Positions 11,501 to 24,505 are shown, counted from the first letter of the stretch. The stretch is DNA of 64,000 nucleotides from Paguma larvata (GCA_030068075.1 CM057832.1:78028502-78092501); one strand, 5' to 3'. Translations and numbers: made by a program. The notes: generated by a model from the sequence alone, not told the origin.

Positions 11501-12050
11501 CAGAAGCCCCCATATATGTATTTTGAGGGTGTTTTTATAATTTACTTCATAAAGGCTTTGAAGCTAATTGGCTAGTTTTGTTTGAGTACATATCTCTTGT
11601 TGCTACCATGAATCAAGTTTTCTTCCATTTTACCTTCTAATTTGTTACTGAAGAAAGAATAATGATTTTTGCAAGCAAATTGAATATCTGCTATCTTGTC
11701 TAATTCTTAGAGTTTTATCATTGATTCTCTAGGTGTTTCTTCATATACTATCATGTTACCTGAAAATAGAGATGGTTCTTTCTATCAAATCTAATTGCAT
11801 TGATTAATACCACCAATATAGTGTTAAATAGTACTGGGAAGTAGTGGGTATTAGAGTCTTCACCTTGTTTTTGACCTTAATAGGAATGTTTGTATTCTCT
11901 ATCAGTTTAAATGTGGACTGACACTGAGGTGTAGGGATATGTTTTCTAGGAATTACCCATCCATTCTTCTTCATAAAGGGTTTTATTAGAGGTAGGTGTT
12001 AAATTTTGCCACTGACGTTTTCACAATCAAATATTTTATTTCTGGTATTG
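8515..12050 (-). mobile_element. Old L1M, 3' UTR plus ORF2 half, antisense
   Basis: 8515-10060 matches a long antisense L1M-type 3' UTR (GGGATCCAATCTAGAACCC near 8699, GATGTTAACTTTGATCA at 8979, and the diagnostic order through 9780). From about 10140 it passes into antisense ORF2 C-terminal sequence and on through the reverse-transcriptase region (ATTCTCTAGGTGTTTCTTC near 11723). Many indels; no frame survives. The N-terminal half of ORF2 is not seen. Confidence 0.75.
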
Positions 12051-12967
12051 CTTTTGCTTTTGCTCTAGGATTTCTATTAGTTACTCCTATAGTTTTCATT
12101 TCTCTCCTGAAATTCCTCTTTATTCTTAAATTTCTTAGAGTTTAACATTGCTCATAAGTTCTTTTTGGTTTTACTTCTTGTGTGCACTTCTTGTGTGAAA
12201 ATCCAAAATTTTCCTTGACAGTGAATCTTTTTCTGTTTTTTTCTTTGAACATGAATCATATTTTCATGCTTCTCTTTGAATACACTGGGAATTCTGGAGG
12301 ACACACTGAGGGTCCTTTAGATTCTATCACGTCCCTCTTCGAGTGTTGAGTGTTCTTCAGCAGACACTTAAATAACTGGCACATTACCTTGAATTTCCAG
12401 GGGCTTGGTTTCAGGTTTTGGTGGAGTGGTTCTATATCAGGTTTGCCATCATGCTAAGGAGCATCCTAATCATGGAATGTTAGAATGTGATTTTTTTTTT
12501 TTTGTTTTTTTTGTTTTGGTTTGTTTTGTTTTTTTAACTCAAACTGAGAGCTTCAATGAAATGACTAAGGCCACCAAAGTCTGCCATCAGCTCTTTCAGC
12601 CTTCTATATATTCCTTTTCTTCTGGGTTGTGTGGCGTCTTCCCTTTAACATATGCAGTTAGGAGTCATCCAAACATTTTGAGAGAATTTTATGCGGATTT
12701 TGGGACTCCCTACCTTGTGGCTCCCTTCTTTGTGGGAGTGTTTTCCTTGGTTTATAGTTTTTCTGGCATCCTTAGACTCCGACATCTTATCCCTCAGTCC
12801 ATTAAGATTACTATTTTCTTTTTTTTTCTAGCCTTTGCTCTGGAAAGGATGGCTGGTGCCTCAGAGGAATGGTTGTATACATGTGGATCCGATTCAGTGT
12901 CCTTTCCACCTTTCAAGGGATGGATTATTTCTAGTTCCACTTTCATCATTCTCAAACCAAAAGTACA
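12051..12967 (-). mobile_element. Possible L1 5' region or unassigned old repeat
   Basis: Follows the L1M directly. Themes such as TTTCTTTGAACATGAATCATA (12240) recall antisense L1 5' regions, but the rest is not recognisable to me. A T/G-rich run lies at 12490-12534. The 190-codon plus-strand frame at 12405-12977 shows no family features and is not called. Confidence 0.4.
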
Positions 12968-13261
12968 CACCTCCTAAACACATTAGGAAAAAAAACATAA
13001 AACTTTTGCCTACAAGTTTTCATCGGCAGAATACAATAGTCTGATAGATGATGACCTGGATACAACATAGGCTGATAGATTATTACCCGGATTATTACTA
13101 CAGACATTATTACCTGTGCCATTACCTGGATTGAGAAGTCTGGAACCAAGACTAATCCCAATAGAGTTAACTCTAAAATATATGCCTATTGGATTTTACC
13201 ACACTACCCTACCTTCTTGATGGGTACTTTCTAGGTATCAGAGATTATTATTTATTATTTT
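12968..13261. other. Unassigned stretch
   Basis: Contains repeated ATTACC and GATAGATTATTACC-like motifs (13065-13130) but no gene or known repeat that I can identify. Confidence 0.5.
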
Positions 13262-13640
13262 CTGTTTTTTTTAAATTTTATAATAGTTTATTTTCAAATT
13301 GGTTTACATATAACACCCAGTGTTCATCCCAACATGTGCCCTTTTTAATGCCCATCACCCCCTCTCCCACCCCCCTCCCCTCCCTCATCCCCCTTACCCT
13401 CAGTTTTTTTCTTAGTCTTTGAGAGTCTCTTATGTTTTATCTCCCTCCCTCTCTGTGTCTTTTTTTCCTTTCCCCTCTTCCCCTCCCCCTGGTTTTTGCT
13501 TAGTCTCACAAAGTCCACCTATTCGTGGAAACATATGGTATCTGTCTTTTTCTGACTGACTTATTTCACTTAACATAATACCCTCCAGTTCCATCCATCT
13601 GGCTACGCATGGCCAGATTTCATTTTTTCTCATTGCCATG
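13262..13640 (-). mobile_element. Young carnivore L1 3' end, antisense part of an inverted copy
   Basis: T-rich start, then close-to-consensus felid L1 3' UTR (GTTTATTTTCAAATTGG, TGCCCATCACCCCCTC, the CT-rich block 13358-13500) and the ORF2 C-terminus (ATGGTATCTGTCTTTTTCTG). The frame at 13430-13639 encodes the last ORF2 residues (AMRKNEIWP...LEGIMLSEISQ). It stops abruptly at 13640, where the adjoining piece is in the opposite orientation. Confidence 0.9.
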
Positions 13641-13800
13641 TTAGGAATCTACCCAAGAGACACAGGAATGCTGATGCATAGGAGCACGTGTACCCCAATG
13701 TTCATAGCAGCACTTTCGACAATAGCCAAATCATGGAAAGAGACCAAGTGCCCATCAACTGATGAATGGATAAAGAAGTTATGGTACTTATATACAATGG
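13641..13800 (+). mobile_element. Inverted 5' piece of the same L1
   Basis: Sense ORF2 sequence (GATGCATAGGAGCACGTGTA, ATAGCAGCACTTTCGACAA, TGATGAATGGATAAAGAAG) that in the consensus lies immediately upstream of where the antisense piece ends, with only a few bases missing at the joint. This is the standard product of twin priming. Confidence 0.88.
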
Positions 13801-16020
13801 TTATTTTTTAAAGCTGGATCTTCAGAAGATACCTGGTAATATTCTGAGAGTACGGTACTAAGCTAACTGTTTTTTGATGAATTCATAGGCAGCTGAGAGG
13901 TACAAGCACCTTGAATATTTTCTCCTGGACTTATTCTCACTGACCTCATGTGATTTTTGCGACTTGAGTCACAATTATGTTGTCGATGTACAGAATCTAA
14001 GGTCAGAAAGCACTAGATCTTCCTGTCTAGCAGGGTTAAAGATATTTAGTACTGAAGCCCAAAACTTGCTTCTCAATGATAAATTCTAATAGATTCTGGT
14101 CGATAGTAAACCTTACCCACATATTCTCATCTTTATAAGATAAAGCTGAAGAATGAAAAATGCTGACTCGGTAAGAGGAAAAACTCATAAAAAAGGTGAT
14201 TTGCTTATTCTTTTAAGTAACCCAGTTTATTGGTCCTAGGGGCATAATACTCCACTTAAGATTTCTTTCTCCTATTTTAAATGGAAAAGTAGTGAACTTA
14301 ATTTTGGCAATTGTCTTCAGAATTGTTTCATATCAGCCACGAGAAGTTATTTTCATATGCAGCTTTATCAAGTTATTGTTTGGTGTGAGTCACACTGGGA
14401 AGATTATAAGGGTATGTTTTATTTTAAGTACTCAGTATATGAGAATTTACTGGTTAAGTTTAAGAATGGCTACTCATTTTATGAAGTATTATTTTCTTAA
14501 TAATGGTTTTGTATAAGGCTTCTGATAAATTGAAATAAAATGTAATCAAAAAGCATATGATTTGCTAAACTTCTCCCTAGGGCTTTAGGGGAGAGTCTAG
14601 GTTTACTACAGTCTCTAATAACCAATCTAAGCTAAATAGCAGATCTTGCCAAGGAAAAGAGTCCTTGCTTAGGTCCTCAGCGAGCCAAGATCATGTCTCA
14701 TGTCTGCAAAATCACTAATACTTCCAGTTCATTAAAATCGAGCTGCCTTTATCTGTAACTTTCAGTTATCCTTTGTCTCTTTACTAATACCTCCTAGTTT
14801 GTTACGCCCCATTATGGCAGTTACAAATTCAGTGGTAATTGCATCTTTTTTTAATGTGGGGCAAAATTTATCTCCTCGTCAATGACTGATACTTTATTCA
14901 ATGATATTTTATTCAAATGGGTGAATAGTTGGAAAGAAAACTATGAACAGTAGAAAATAGCATAGCAATTAGGGTGCTGTTTGGTGAGGGTTTGAACCAG
15001 TGTCCTTGGGAAGAGCTAAAGGAAGCAATATTTAGGATAATTGCATTAGATACTCTTTCATGTTATTTCTTTAATCAGATTTGATAGCTGAATGAAAGTG
15101 GCTGTGGTGGAATAGTGCAGGGGGTGGAGATCTGGGGAGAAAAGATTGTGGAATAAGAAGGAAACCTAAGAGAAACAACTTGAGATAAAGGATTGTAGTT
15201 TAGGGATGTGGACAAGGATAGAAATACGTATTTGGAATTCATTCTCATAGAAGTGATAGGTGAAATGTTAAGTAAGACAAGATTAGCTATCATCTGTAAT
15301 AGAGCAGATGAGGTTATGGTAATTTGGTGGCACAAATGTATAGAAACATTTTGTCTTCCGCTATTTTAGTATGACTTACTTCCCTGAGTACATTTCTGTG
15401 TTAGAAATTTGCCTCTTTTTCCTAGCAGTTAGCAACTCCCATATATTAGGCACAGTATAGATTTTCAAGTTTAAAAAGGAAAAATAATCTCCTTTACTTG
15501 ACTGCTTCCTTATCTCCATTCAGTAGAAACACAGGAGCAAAATGTTAAGCAGGCTTAATATTAAAGCATTGATGGATTCAAGGTCTCTTTTTGCTAAATT
15601 GTTCCATTATGATGGTTTCTTCTAATTACGGATTGTCATACCTATTTGCAACAGAAATGTCTATTTTCCAGTATACCAGCTCAGTTGTCATGTTCAACTT
15701 GATAATAAAAAATATATATATATATTTTTTACTATAGTTTACTTTAGAGGACTTTTTTTTCATTTCACATATTTATCAATGTGTATTCACTGTTGATCAT
15801 GATCTCTGGCATCTCTGCGGCTAGTGTATCAGTGAAAAATTGGAAGCGTCTAACCCCTTTTATCCTTTAGATGTGGCTACATATTTATTCCTTAAACAAA
15901 TTGATTTTCAACTTTAAAAATTTCAGAGATTTCACACAAGAATCTGGATTTCCATCTACTTTAGAAAAATGAGAAAATTTGATACTTTTGATTAACTTAT
16001 CTACTCCTTAATACAATAAT
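13801..16020. other. No recognisable gene or repeat
   Basis: About 2.2 kb of apparently single-copy, AT-rich sequence. A short (TA)n run lies at about 15712-15726. No splice-flanked open frame or RNA gene is apparent. Confidence 0.5.
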
Positions 16021-16495
16021 GTTTGTGTTCTTAATCTCTATGGGTCAGGAATCCAAGAGTAGTCTAACTGGGCCCTCTGACTCGAGATTTGTCACAAAGC
16101 TCCACTCTAGGTTTCCTCTGGGATTACCTCCATTTCGGTGACTGACTGGGAGAGAATCCTCCAAATTCACTGTCAGGATTGTTGGAAGGATTCACTTCCT
16201 TAGGGGATGTTGGTTAAAGGCCTCCCTTGGTTCCTTTTCACACAGGCTGCTCCATAGGCAGCTCATCACATGGTATTTTATCGGAACAAAAATGAGAGCC
16301 AGTAAGAGTAAAAGCAAGACCCAAGTCAAAATCCTTTGTAACCTAATTCTGGAAATGCCTTCTTGACACTTTGGCTGTATTGTTGTTGGTTTTTCCATTG
16401 TAAATAAGTCATAAGGTCTGGTCCATACTCCAGGGGAGGGGATTATCCAAGGGTATGAGTGCCTTTGGGAGCCATTGTAGAAGTCCTCTAGCTCA
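16021..16495 (-). mobile_element. MLT1-like MaLR LTR, antisense
   Basis: Matches the reverse of an MLT1-like LTR in order: TGGGTCAGGAATCC, GACTGGGAGAGAATCCTCC, TGTTGGAAGGATTCACTTCC, CTGCTCCATAGGCAGCTCA, TTTGTAACCTAATTCTGGAA and CCAGGGGAGGGGATTA. MaLR LTRs are solo remnants of ERVL-related retroelements. No internal coding part is present. The subfamily is uncertain. Confidence 0.65.
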
Positions 16496-17127
16496 TTTCC
16501 ATGTTTCCCAGCAGCTGTCTGTTTGCCTAAGTTGTGACTGGCTCTCTAGGAGTAGGCCATGAACTCTCTGGTCCACAGCTGACCTTGTCCCAACCCTTAC
16601 CTCGTTTATGTTTCCCGCTGGAATTATAGGTGCAGTTGAGTTTGTGATTCCTGTTCAGTGTCATCACTGCTTTCTCTTCTGTAGAAATATTTGTTCCATC
16701 ATTGTGAATTCTTCCCTTTCTCTGCTCTCTGGAGAGAGTGTAATCACTTGGAGTCACAGGAGTAGAATTGAAAAGGACTATCTTTAACATAAACTAGTTG
16801 GTTAACTATTCTACTTAGTTTTCCAAAAGTCCTTTAGGAATGCTCTAAATTTTGATTCAACTTTATTGACATTATAATTTAAAAATGGAGAAAACTTATT
16901 AGAATGTGTTCTATAAAAGTTGTCACACTTAGAAACCAGCAAAGCTTAATTTGTGATTTCTCTAGGTAGAACTTCAACTGAATATTTTAATTTCTTCTAA
17001 ATGTGTTAATAATTGGAAACTTGTGGCACTGCACTGGTCCTTTAAAAATAATTCTTTAAAATGCTACATGAATGCTTGCTGGTATAAAGAAAATTCATGA
17101 AATTGTCCAATGAAAATGACATATACA
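16496..17127. other. No recognisable gene or repeat
   Basis: Apparently single-copy sequence. The minus-strand 87-codon frame at 16527-16790 has no family features and is treated as chance. Confidence 0.5.
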
Positions 17128-17322
17128 GGGTGCCTGGGTGGCTCAATGGGTTGAGCATCTGACTCTTGATATCAGCTCAGATCATGATCTTATGGTTTTG
17201 AGAGTTTGAGCCTAGCGTTAGGCTCTGTGCACACAGTGTGGAGCCTTGGGTTTGTACTGTCTTTCTCCATGTCTCTTTCTCTACCCTGCTCATCTATGCT
17301 CTTTCTCTCAAAATATTAAAGT
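17128..17322 (+). mobile_element. Older carnivore SINE, sense
   Basis: Starts GGGTGCCTGGGTGGCTCAAT and ends in an AATATTAAAG-type tail. It is clearly diverged from the near-consensus copies (GGGTTGAGCATCTGACTCTT head), so an older insertion. No clear target-site duplication. Confidence 0.9.
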
Positions 17323-17650
17323 TCCTATAAAATGAAATATTGAACACATTGATAATGAAGCAGAACTAAGATTATAACTTGCTGTCCTGTGATTTCACAC
17401 TTTTTGATGCATCAGAACAGAATGTACTCTCAGCCGACTGACTTCACAATGAACTTACATTGATAAAATACTTCAGTTTAATTTGGAGCATTGTGTAATA
17501 ATGTGCTTGAACAAAGGGTTTCACTAGTAAAAAGCAATAACAAGGAAAACCAGTAACGTAGACTAACTTTCCTTTGGTTAGGTAAAGGGACTGCAACAGA
17601 TTTCCTATGAAATTTAAGATACAGATTTTGAGGTGCAATATTCTGAACTA
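17323..17650. other. No recognisable gene or repeat
   Basis: Short unassigned stretch between a SINE and the next L1. Confidence 0.5.
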
Positions 17651-19490
17651 TATTTTCTTTAAATTTTATTTAAATCCAAGTTAACATATAGTGTAATAAT
17701 GATTTCAGGAGTAGAATTTAGTGATTCATCACTTACATACAATATCCAGTGCTCATCATAAGTGCCCTCCTTAATGCCCATCGCCCATTTAACTCATCCC
17801 CTGCCTTCCCTCCAGCAACCCTTAGTTTGTTCTCTGTATTTGAATCTCTTATGGTTTGCCTCCCTCTCTTTTTATCTTATTTTTCCTTCCCTTTTCCTGT
17901 GTTCTGTTTTGTTTCTTAAATTCCACATGTAAGTGAAATCATATCTTTATCTGACTTACTTTGCTTAGCATAATATATTCTAGTTACATCCATGTTGTTG
18001 CAAATTGCAAGATTTCATTCTTTTTGATCACTGAGTAATACTTCATTGTACACTGAGTATACACACACACGCCACATTTTCTTTATCCATTCATCAGTCG
18101 ACGGACGTTTGGACTCTTTCCATAATTTGGCTATTGTTGATAGTGCTGCTATAAACATTGGGATGCACGTGCCCCCTTCAGATGACCATTTTTGTATCTT
18201 TTGTATGAATACTTAGTAGTGTAATTGCTGGGTTGTAGGGAAGTTCTGCTTTTAACTTTGTGAGGAAACTCCATACTGTTTTTCAGAACAGGCTACACCA
18301 GTTTGCATTCCCACCCGGGTTGCAAGAGGGTTCCCCTTTTTCTTCATCCTCACCAACATCTGCTGTTGCCCGAGTTGTTAATTTTAGCCATTCTGACAGG
18401 TGTGAGGGAATATCTCATTGTGGTTTTGATTTGTATTCCCCTGATGATGAGTGATGTTGAGCATCTTTTCATGTGTCTGTTTGCCATCTGGATGTCTTGT
18501 TTGGAAAAGTATCCATTTATGTCTTTTGCCTATCTCTTCACTGGATTATTTGTTTTTGGGTGTTGAGTTTGATAAGTTCTTTATAGATTTTGGATACTAA
18601 AAACCCTTTATCTGATATGTCACTTGCAAATATCTTCTCCCATTCCATTGATTGCCTTTTAAGTTATGTGGATAGTTTCTTTCACTGTGCAAAAGCTTTT
18701 TATCTTGATGAGGTCCCAGGAGTTCATTTTTGGTTTTGGTTTCCCTTGCCTCTGGAGACATGTCTAGTAAGAAGTTGCTGTGGCCAAGGTCAAAGAGTTT
18801 GTTGCCTGTTTTCTCCTTTAGGATTTTGATGGTTTCCTGCCTTACATTTAGGTCTTTATTTGGGTTTATTTTTGTGTATAGGGTAAGAAAGTGGTCCAAG
18901 TTGATTTTTCATTTGCCGTCCAGTTTTCCCAGCACCGTTTGCTGAAGTGACTGTTTTTTTTTTCCCAATGGATATTCTTTCCTGCTTTATTGAAGATGAG
19001 TTGGCTATATGTTTGTGGGTCCATTTCTGGGTTCTCTATTCTGTTCAATTGACCTATGAGTCTGTTCTTGTGCCAATGCCATATTATCTTAATGATTACA
19101 GCTTCATAATATAGCTTGAAGTCCAGAATTGTCTTTTTCAGGATTGCTTTGGCTATCCTGGGTCTTTTCTGGTTCCATACAAATTTTAGAATGATTTGTT
19201 CTGGCTCTGTGAAGAATGCTGGTATTATTTTGATAGGGATTGCATTGAATGTTTAGACTGCTTTGGGTAGTATTGACATTTTCACAATATTTGTTCCTTC
19301 AATCCATGAACATTTCCATGTTTTCCCATTTCTTTTGTCTTAAATTTCTTTCATAAGCTTCCTATAGTTTTCAGCCTACAGATCTTTTGCCTCTTTGCTT
19401 AGGTTTATACCTAGGTATTTTGTGGGTTTTGGTGCAGTTGTAAATAGGATTGATTTCCTTGATTTCTCTTAAGTATCTTTTTTAAATTTT
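17651..19490 (-). mobile_element. 5'-truncated carnivore L1, antisense
   Basis: Antisense 3' UTR (AAATCCAAGTTAACATATAG, GCCCATCGCCCATTTAAC) leads into ORF2 sequence ending in the RT region near 19470. The repeats TATTTTCTTTAAATTTT (17651-17667) and TATCTTTTTTAAATTTT (19474-19490) may be a target-site duplication (2 mismatches), though they are T-rich. Roughly 1.8 kb of a ~6 kb element remains, the usual outcome of incomplete reverse transcription. Confidence 0.9.
18000..19470 (-). pseudogene. L1 ORF2 C-terminal remnant
   Basis: Minus-strand frames 18597-18899 and 18866-19048 preserve ORF2 themes downstream of the RT active site (NELLGPHQDKKLL, KGNQWNGRRYLQ; the parental motif is the S-KLFD / LIKLKSFCTAK segment). 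The rest of the gene to its C-terminus lies at 18000-18597 in broken frames. Non-functional: the catalytic RT motifs and the endonuclease are missing. Confidence 0.85.
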
Positions 19491-22400
19491 CCAACATTTG
19501 AATATGCATAGTATAGTTCTCATGGTGAGATTGTCAGTTATCCAGGTGTGTTATTTGACAACTATATTCAATTAACCAGTATTTTGTATTCCCTGACCAT
19601 ATCCTGTCAGTTCATCTTAAAAATGCTGCACAATAACCCACAGAAATATTTAGTATATTTACCATGATTTTAACTATTTAAAATATATAATTAAAATCAT
19701 AAAGTATGCCTAGGAACTACTGGGGTTCCTCTTGTGAGGTTGTTGTGTTTTCCGCCACACCCACCATGTACAGTTTAGAGAATTGTAGCAGCTCTGTGCA
19801 GTAACACTATTAGCATTTCAAATATTAGTCATATTTGTTACAAGTCTACTTTATAACCTAAATCAGTGTGAAGGATATTAGGCAAAATAAACTTGTGGCT
19901 AGTTTGTTATCTGAACATTAATAAAAAGTTGATTTTGGTATCTTAAACATGGTAAGAGCATGAAATATAACTTTGAGTTTCTGTGTATGATAAAATTTTG
20001 TCAGCTCATCTGAATGTTTAACCTAATATAGAAATGAGTGTTATAATTAATGCTCATTAAGGATTATTTTCAAAATCTTCCAAACAATTAATATTTTGTA
20101 AAATCAAATCACATGAAACTAAACACACTACCTCAGAATTCTAATCTTAATTTTATAGGTGAATGCCTGGAGTTAAAGCAGATTACCCAAGATCTCATAG
20201 CCATTTAAAGATAGACAAAGACTTTCTCCTAATTTTCAGGCAAGTCCTTTAAGAAAATGGAGACTTAATCTAGGACAGGTTTGTACTTTTCTGATCCTGC
20301 TACACCTGATGCTGTAGGGGCCCTACTCAGAAAGACTATGGTTCCTCATTGATGTTTGTAGGCTTTGTCTCCATTATCTGCTTGTCTTTATCCCTGACAC
20401 CTGGTACCCTAGTGTCTGTCTTGCTGCTGCCTTGTACTGAGATTCCAACCACCTCATTCAGGACAGATACTTAGGCCTCAAAGACTATGTACTGTATTCC
20501 TCCAAGGAGTGCCATTTGCCAAGATTAAAACATGGATGTTGTCCCTCAACAGTATGCAATGTCCAACATGCACAGTGTTCTCATCCTTTAGTCTCTTTGG
20601 ACGATCAATTGTTGGGATGGTTTTCCTTTTTTTACACTTCCTCTCCACATCTTTGTCTCCACTACAGCCTTTAGCATATGCCTTAGCATTAGCCTTTGAG
20701 ATCCCAGTCACCTTTGTTGCTACTTCTCTGTGATGCAGAAATCAGAAATGTATTCTGTGCTATACTTCACCAAGCTCAGGATTTATTTCCTCAGTAGTAG
20801 CAAAAATAGGCAGTAATAAATTCTGACCTTTCAGGGATATTTTGATCATTAGTATACTACCTGGTTAATGGTTGCCATTCAATAAGTAATACTCGTTATC
20901 CTTTAAGTATCCTAATTCGTATGAGATACTAAATTTTGGCAATGCCATTTATGTATGAATTAAGACCGTGATTATATTTTTTCCTCATTAAAGTAGTGCC
21001 ACGCCAAACTGAAAATGTTTTGTTAGCCTGAGTTACTGTATGTTCTTAAAAGTAATTAAACAACAGAATAAAAAAATCTGCAATTTTGTTTTCCACAAAT
21101 TTAGACTACTATTATGACTCTAATTAGCCAAAGTTAGTGAGACGTTCCTGTGTGTGATCTCACAAACATGAGAGTGGCCTGCATGGAAGGTGCACTGGGC
21201 CTGCGCATGAAGAATGTGTAAGTGTTGTGTTGGGAGCAAGCCACAGCTCCTATTGGGCTGTGGTTTCTGAAGGGCTGGCTCTCTCCTATTATCTTTCTAA
21301 ATTTGGGCACTTTTTTTGCTCACTTTTTTTCTTCCTGGTCTGCCAACTTACAACCCACAACTCCGTCAAATTAATGTGATGCTTCCAAGAAATTTTCTAT
21401 ATTTGTCAGTACAAAAGTTTGAGTACTTGCGCTTGAGTTATTGGATGCTCAGCACACACCAGGTGCTCAGGAATGTTCCTTTAATAGAATTCAGGAATCA
21501 TAAAAAACATATTTTTGCCTTGGTGGAAGACCATTCACTGCCTCCCCACCTGTGCCCTACCTCCACCCCTCCTTCCCAGACTCCTGAGTCATGTACATAA
21601 TTATTTTCCTCAGGAAAATGCAGGAAGAATATAGAGAATTGAGGTAATAAATGGTTTGGTGTAAGATATCTAAGAAGCATATTGATTTGTCTTTATGGTT
21701 GCATATAATTTTGATTATCTATGGAAACAGTTTTAAAACACCTCTTTATCAATCTCCAATTGATAAAACCTGTGGAGATTCTATAGTGGAAGCCCCATCT
21801 TCTTGACTTCTTTGAGCCCTTTGGTATATCCTTGAGTCAGCTCAACTATATGGCTTTTGGATACTCCATACACAACTCTTCTTAATCAATTGAAATATTG
21901 AAGAATTATCAGATGAGTAAAACTATATTCTGTCTACTGTATGCTCAGAATCACATTAGCAAATGTAACTGTACAAAATGCAGTTGCTAGCATTCAGGGT
22001 TGTTCATGTGCAAGTGTGGAAGGTGTTAGCCTCTGGGGCTTTGGTGATAAGGATGCATTTCTTTGACAGCCGTGAAGGTAGCAGTTACCTGCTACAAATG
22101 AGATGTGTTGCTGTAATGCAATACAGGAGACCTAATAAAAATAAATCAACTGAACAATCATTTGTATTTTGAAAGCAGCTTCATATACATGATCATAGAT
22201 TCGAATTTATCATGACAAGTTATAGTGTTATAATGAGTGTTACTGTATGCTTTGAAAAGATGAGGACTCTCCCAAAAGATCTCAAATCACTTGTCCTACC
22301 AGGCTAGGGATAGATTCTGGTGTGCAAATCCGTATTCCAGACTACTTTCCACAAGGGTTTCTTCAGAATTGGGAAACAAAGTAAAACAAAACAAAAAGGA

Positions 22401-24240
22401 TATATTGGTAGAATGCCAGAATACTTTTATTAATAGCAGTTTTTCAGTCTATAACAATGATCCATGAGTGATAGGTGGTCTTAAGTCTTGGGGTTAATTA
22501 GTTCCTGGGTATTAGTAAAATAGCTGAGAACACTTCCTCTTTGACTCAAAATTTCAGAGACACCCCACTTCAGTCTCATATCTAGCTTTAGTCATTATAC
22601 CCCATGGTTCAATGGGCAGGGAGAAGGTGGGAGAGAATTGAGATGAAATAGGAAGTGACTCAGTAGGACACCCTGGTCAAACTTGGCACAGGATGAGCTT
22701 CTAGGGATGAAACAAAGATGAAAGAGAAATCAGAGAATATAGACAAGGGACTGGGGATGATTTGGCTTCTTCATGCTGGTCACTGGAGTATTTTTTTTCC
22801 TCAGAGAAACAATAAATCTTTTCCTTGTCTAATGCTCTCTGTACTCATTCTTTTTGGTATCCAGAAGCTCATCAGTTCCCAAATGAATTGAGCCCAGAGG
22901 TGCCGTGGAGCAGCTTCAGGACACGGCTTCAGGGCAGGATAAATGGTTACTTGAAGGGCTTTGTTCGTGTTTTACTACTTAATGCGAAATATCACACATA
23001 GCTGACACTCAGGAGCCAATTCCCCTTGCATCCCTTTTGGAAGTAGGAAAGGTATAATGATTAATACATTACAACATTTTTAAAACATTGACAGAACCTC
23101 TCAGAAAATCGCTAGTGGGCACAGATTGTTTGAGAAGCAAAGTAAACTTCTGAAGGGAATTCAGAGGTTGTTGGAGACATGAAAGAAGGGTAACCTAAGA
23201 ACGGTGTGTTTTGTTCCAGAGGCACGTAGTTAAAAACCAGACTATATTAAACGACCCACAATGCTGGCTCACTGATTGTATTGTTGTATGAATTTGGATT
23301 TGAAAGCTGGCCAATGGATGACTTGTTCCATGCTGTTCCATATGGTTGTAGTGTTAATCTCATATTTCATATTTATCTGATGAATTTTGTCTCGAATGCA
23401 GTCAATGTGACTCCTATTGCAGATAAAATACTTCTGTATTCCTCTAAAGCCTCTGCATCTCTGCTGCAAGGTACATTAGCTGGGGAGACAAAGAGGGTAT
23501 GGTGTGACTGATAAGCCTACAGCAGCATGCTGGGTTCTTACACGTGCTCAGAAGTACCAGCATTGGTCGCTGTCCGTTGCTTTCCATGGCTCACTTCCAT
23601 TCAGTGATCTTTCAGCCCTTATAACATGTAAACAACATCCTAACTTGATATCCCATCTTATTAACATCTCTCTAATAAAAGAGAAGGCATTCAGCCTCAG
23701 TACCAGAAGAAAGCAGACACCAAGGTCCAAGGAGGGCAGTAAAGCAGCATAACTCCAAACAGCAGGTCTTAACAGCCAGTCCAAGTGTAAACTTGGATCT
23801 ATAACTGAGGAGCATTTTCTGTAGGAGTAGAGGCTCTGCAAATAGCTGGATTAGTTCATGGACTCTTATTTAGAGCCAGAGTTCTGATGTCATGCCAGGT
23901 GAATTCATAACACGTGTGTTGTGGTCCTGGAGTGAGAACTCCAGAGAACCAGGGCTTGGTAATCACAGCAGGGACATTGGCCTTGTTTTTTGTCTTCTGG
24001 CTCAGAGAAGGTCATGAGAGGGGACCCTCTTCCATTCCCAGGACTCTGAGTTACTGAGAATAGAAAGGTACTTCTGGGCCTGAGGAAGCTACAGCTGTCT
24101 CCAGTCTCTCCTGTTAATCTTTCCTCCTTAAAAGTGTATTTTTGGACTACTTTGCAAGCCCAGTCAGGAAGGCTCAGTGGCATCATCAACCGTGGTAAAG
24201 ATCTCATTCAAACAGCAATCATCTACTGAAAAGTTTGAGT
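19491..24240. other. Long stretch without recognisable gene
   Basis: About 4.7 kb, mostly apparently single-copy and AT-rich. The only repeat I can suggest is a MIR piece at 20150-20215. Open frames at 20478-20711(-), 21316-21600(+), 23504-23752(+), 23548-23841(-) and 23905-24207(-) are all below 101 codons, overlap each other on opposite strands and show no known domain. Confidence 0.5.
20150..20215 (-). mobile_element. MIR fragment (tentative)
   Basis: TAATTTTATAGGTGAA, then AGATTACCCAAGATCTCATAG resembles the reverse MIR core (ATTTTACAGATGAGG ... TTGCCCAAGGTCACACAG). Short and diverged. Confidence 0.45.
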
Positions 24241-24244
24241 TGCC

Positions 24245-24390
24245 TTTTTATGAGTTCTTTACTCATTCAACCAATATAGCAGCCTCCTGCTGAACCAGGT
24301 AAGTTGTAGGGTGCTCTGGATATGAACAATACAAAGAATATGAAATATATATTCTCTGCCATCCAAGAGATAGGGCTAAAGAATCATAAT
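24245..24390 (-). mobile_element. L2 3' end (tentative), antisense
   Basis: ACTCATTCAACCAATAT ... GCTGAACCAGGTAAG ... GGTGCTCTGGATATGAACAA ... TTCTCTGCCATCCAAGAG follows the antisense L2 3' end in order. Diverged; ends approximate. Confidence 0.45.
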
Positions 24391-24409
24391 GCAAGGAGTA
24401 CCTGATAAG

Positions 24410-24505
24410 CATCGCTAAACTGCCAGTCCCTTGGAAAAGCCTTAGTTTGTGTATCCGTGAAATGGAAATGTTGCATGAAATGCATTCCTAGCTGGTCAGA
24501 TTGGA
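24410..24505 (+). mobile_element. MIR fragment (tentative)
   Basis: CCTTAGTTTGTGTATCCGTGA plus AATGGAAATGTTGCATGAAATGC follows MIR core order (CTCAGTTTCCTCATCTGTAAAATGG). Weak match. Confidence 0.35.

Noticed and set aside
12405..12977. 190-codon open frame, plus strand, the longest in the window
   Set aside because: No domain, no motif, very Phe-rich because of T-runs, and it lies in an old repeat-like region next to an L1. Length is compatible with chance in T-rich DNA.
20478..20711. Lys-rich minus-strand frame, considered as a processed pseudogene of a small basic protein
   Set aside because: I could not match it to any family, and no poly-A tail or target duplication was found; kept as unassigned.
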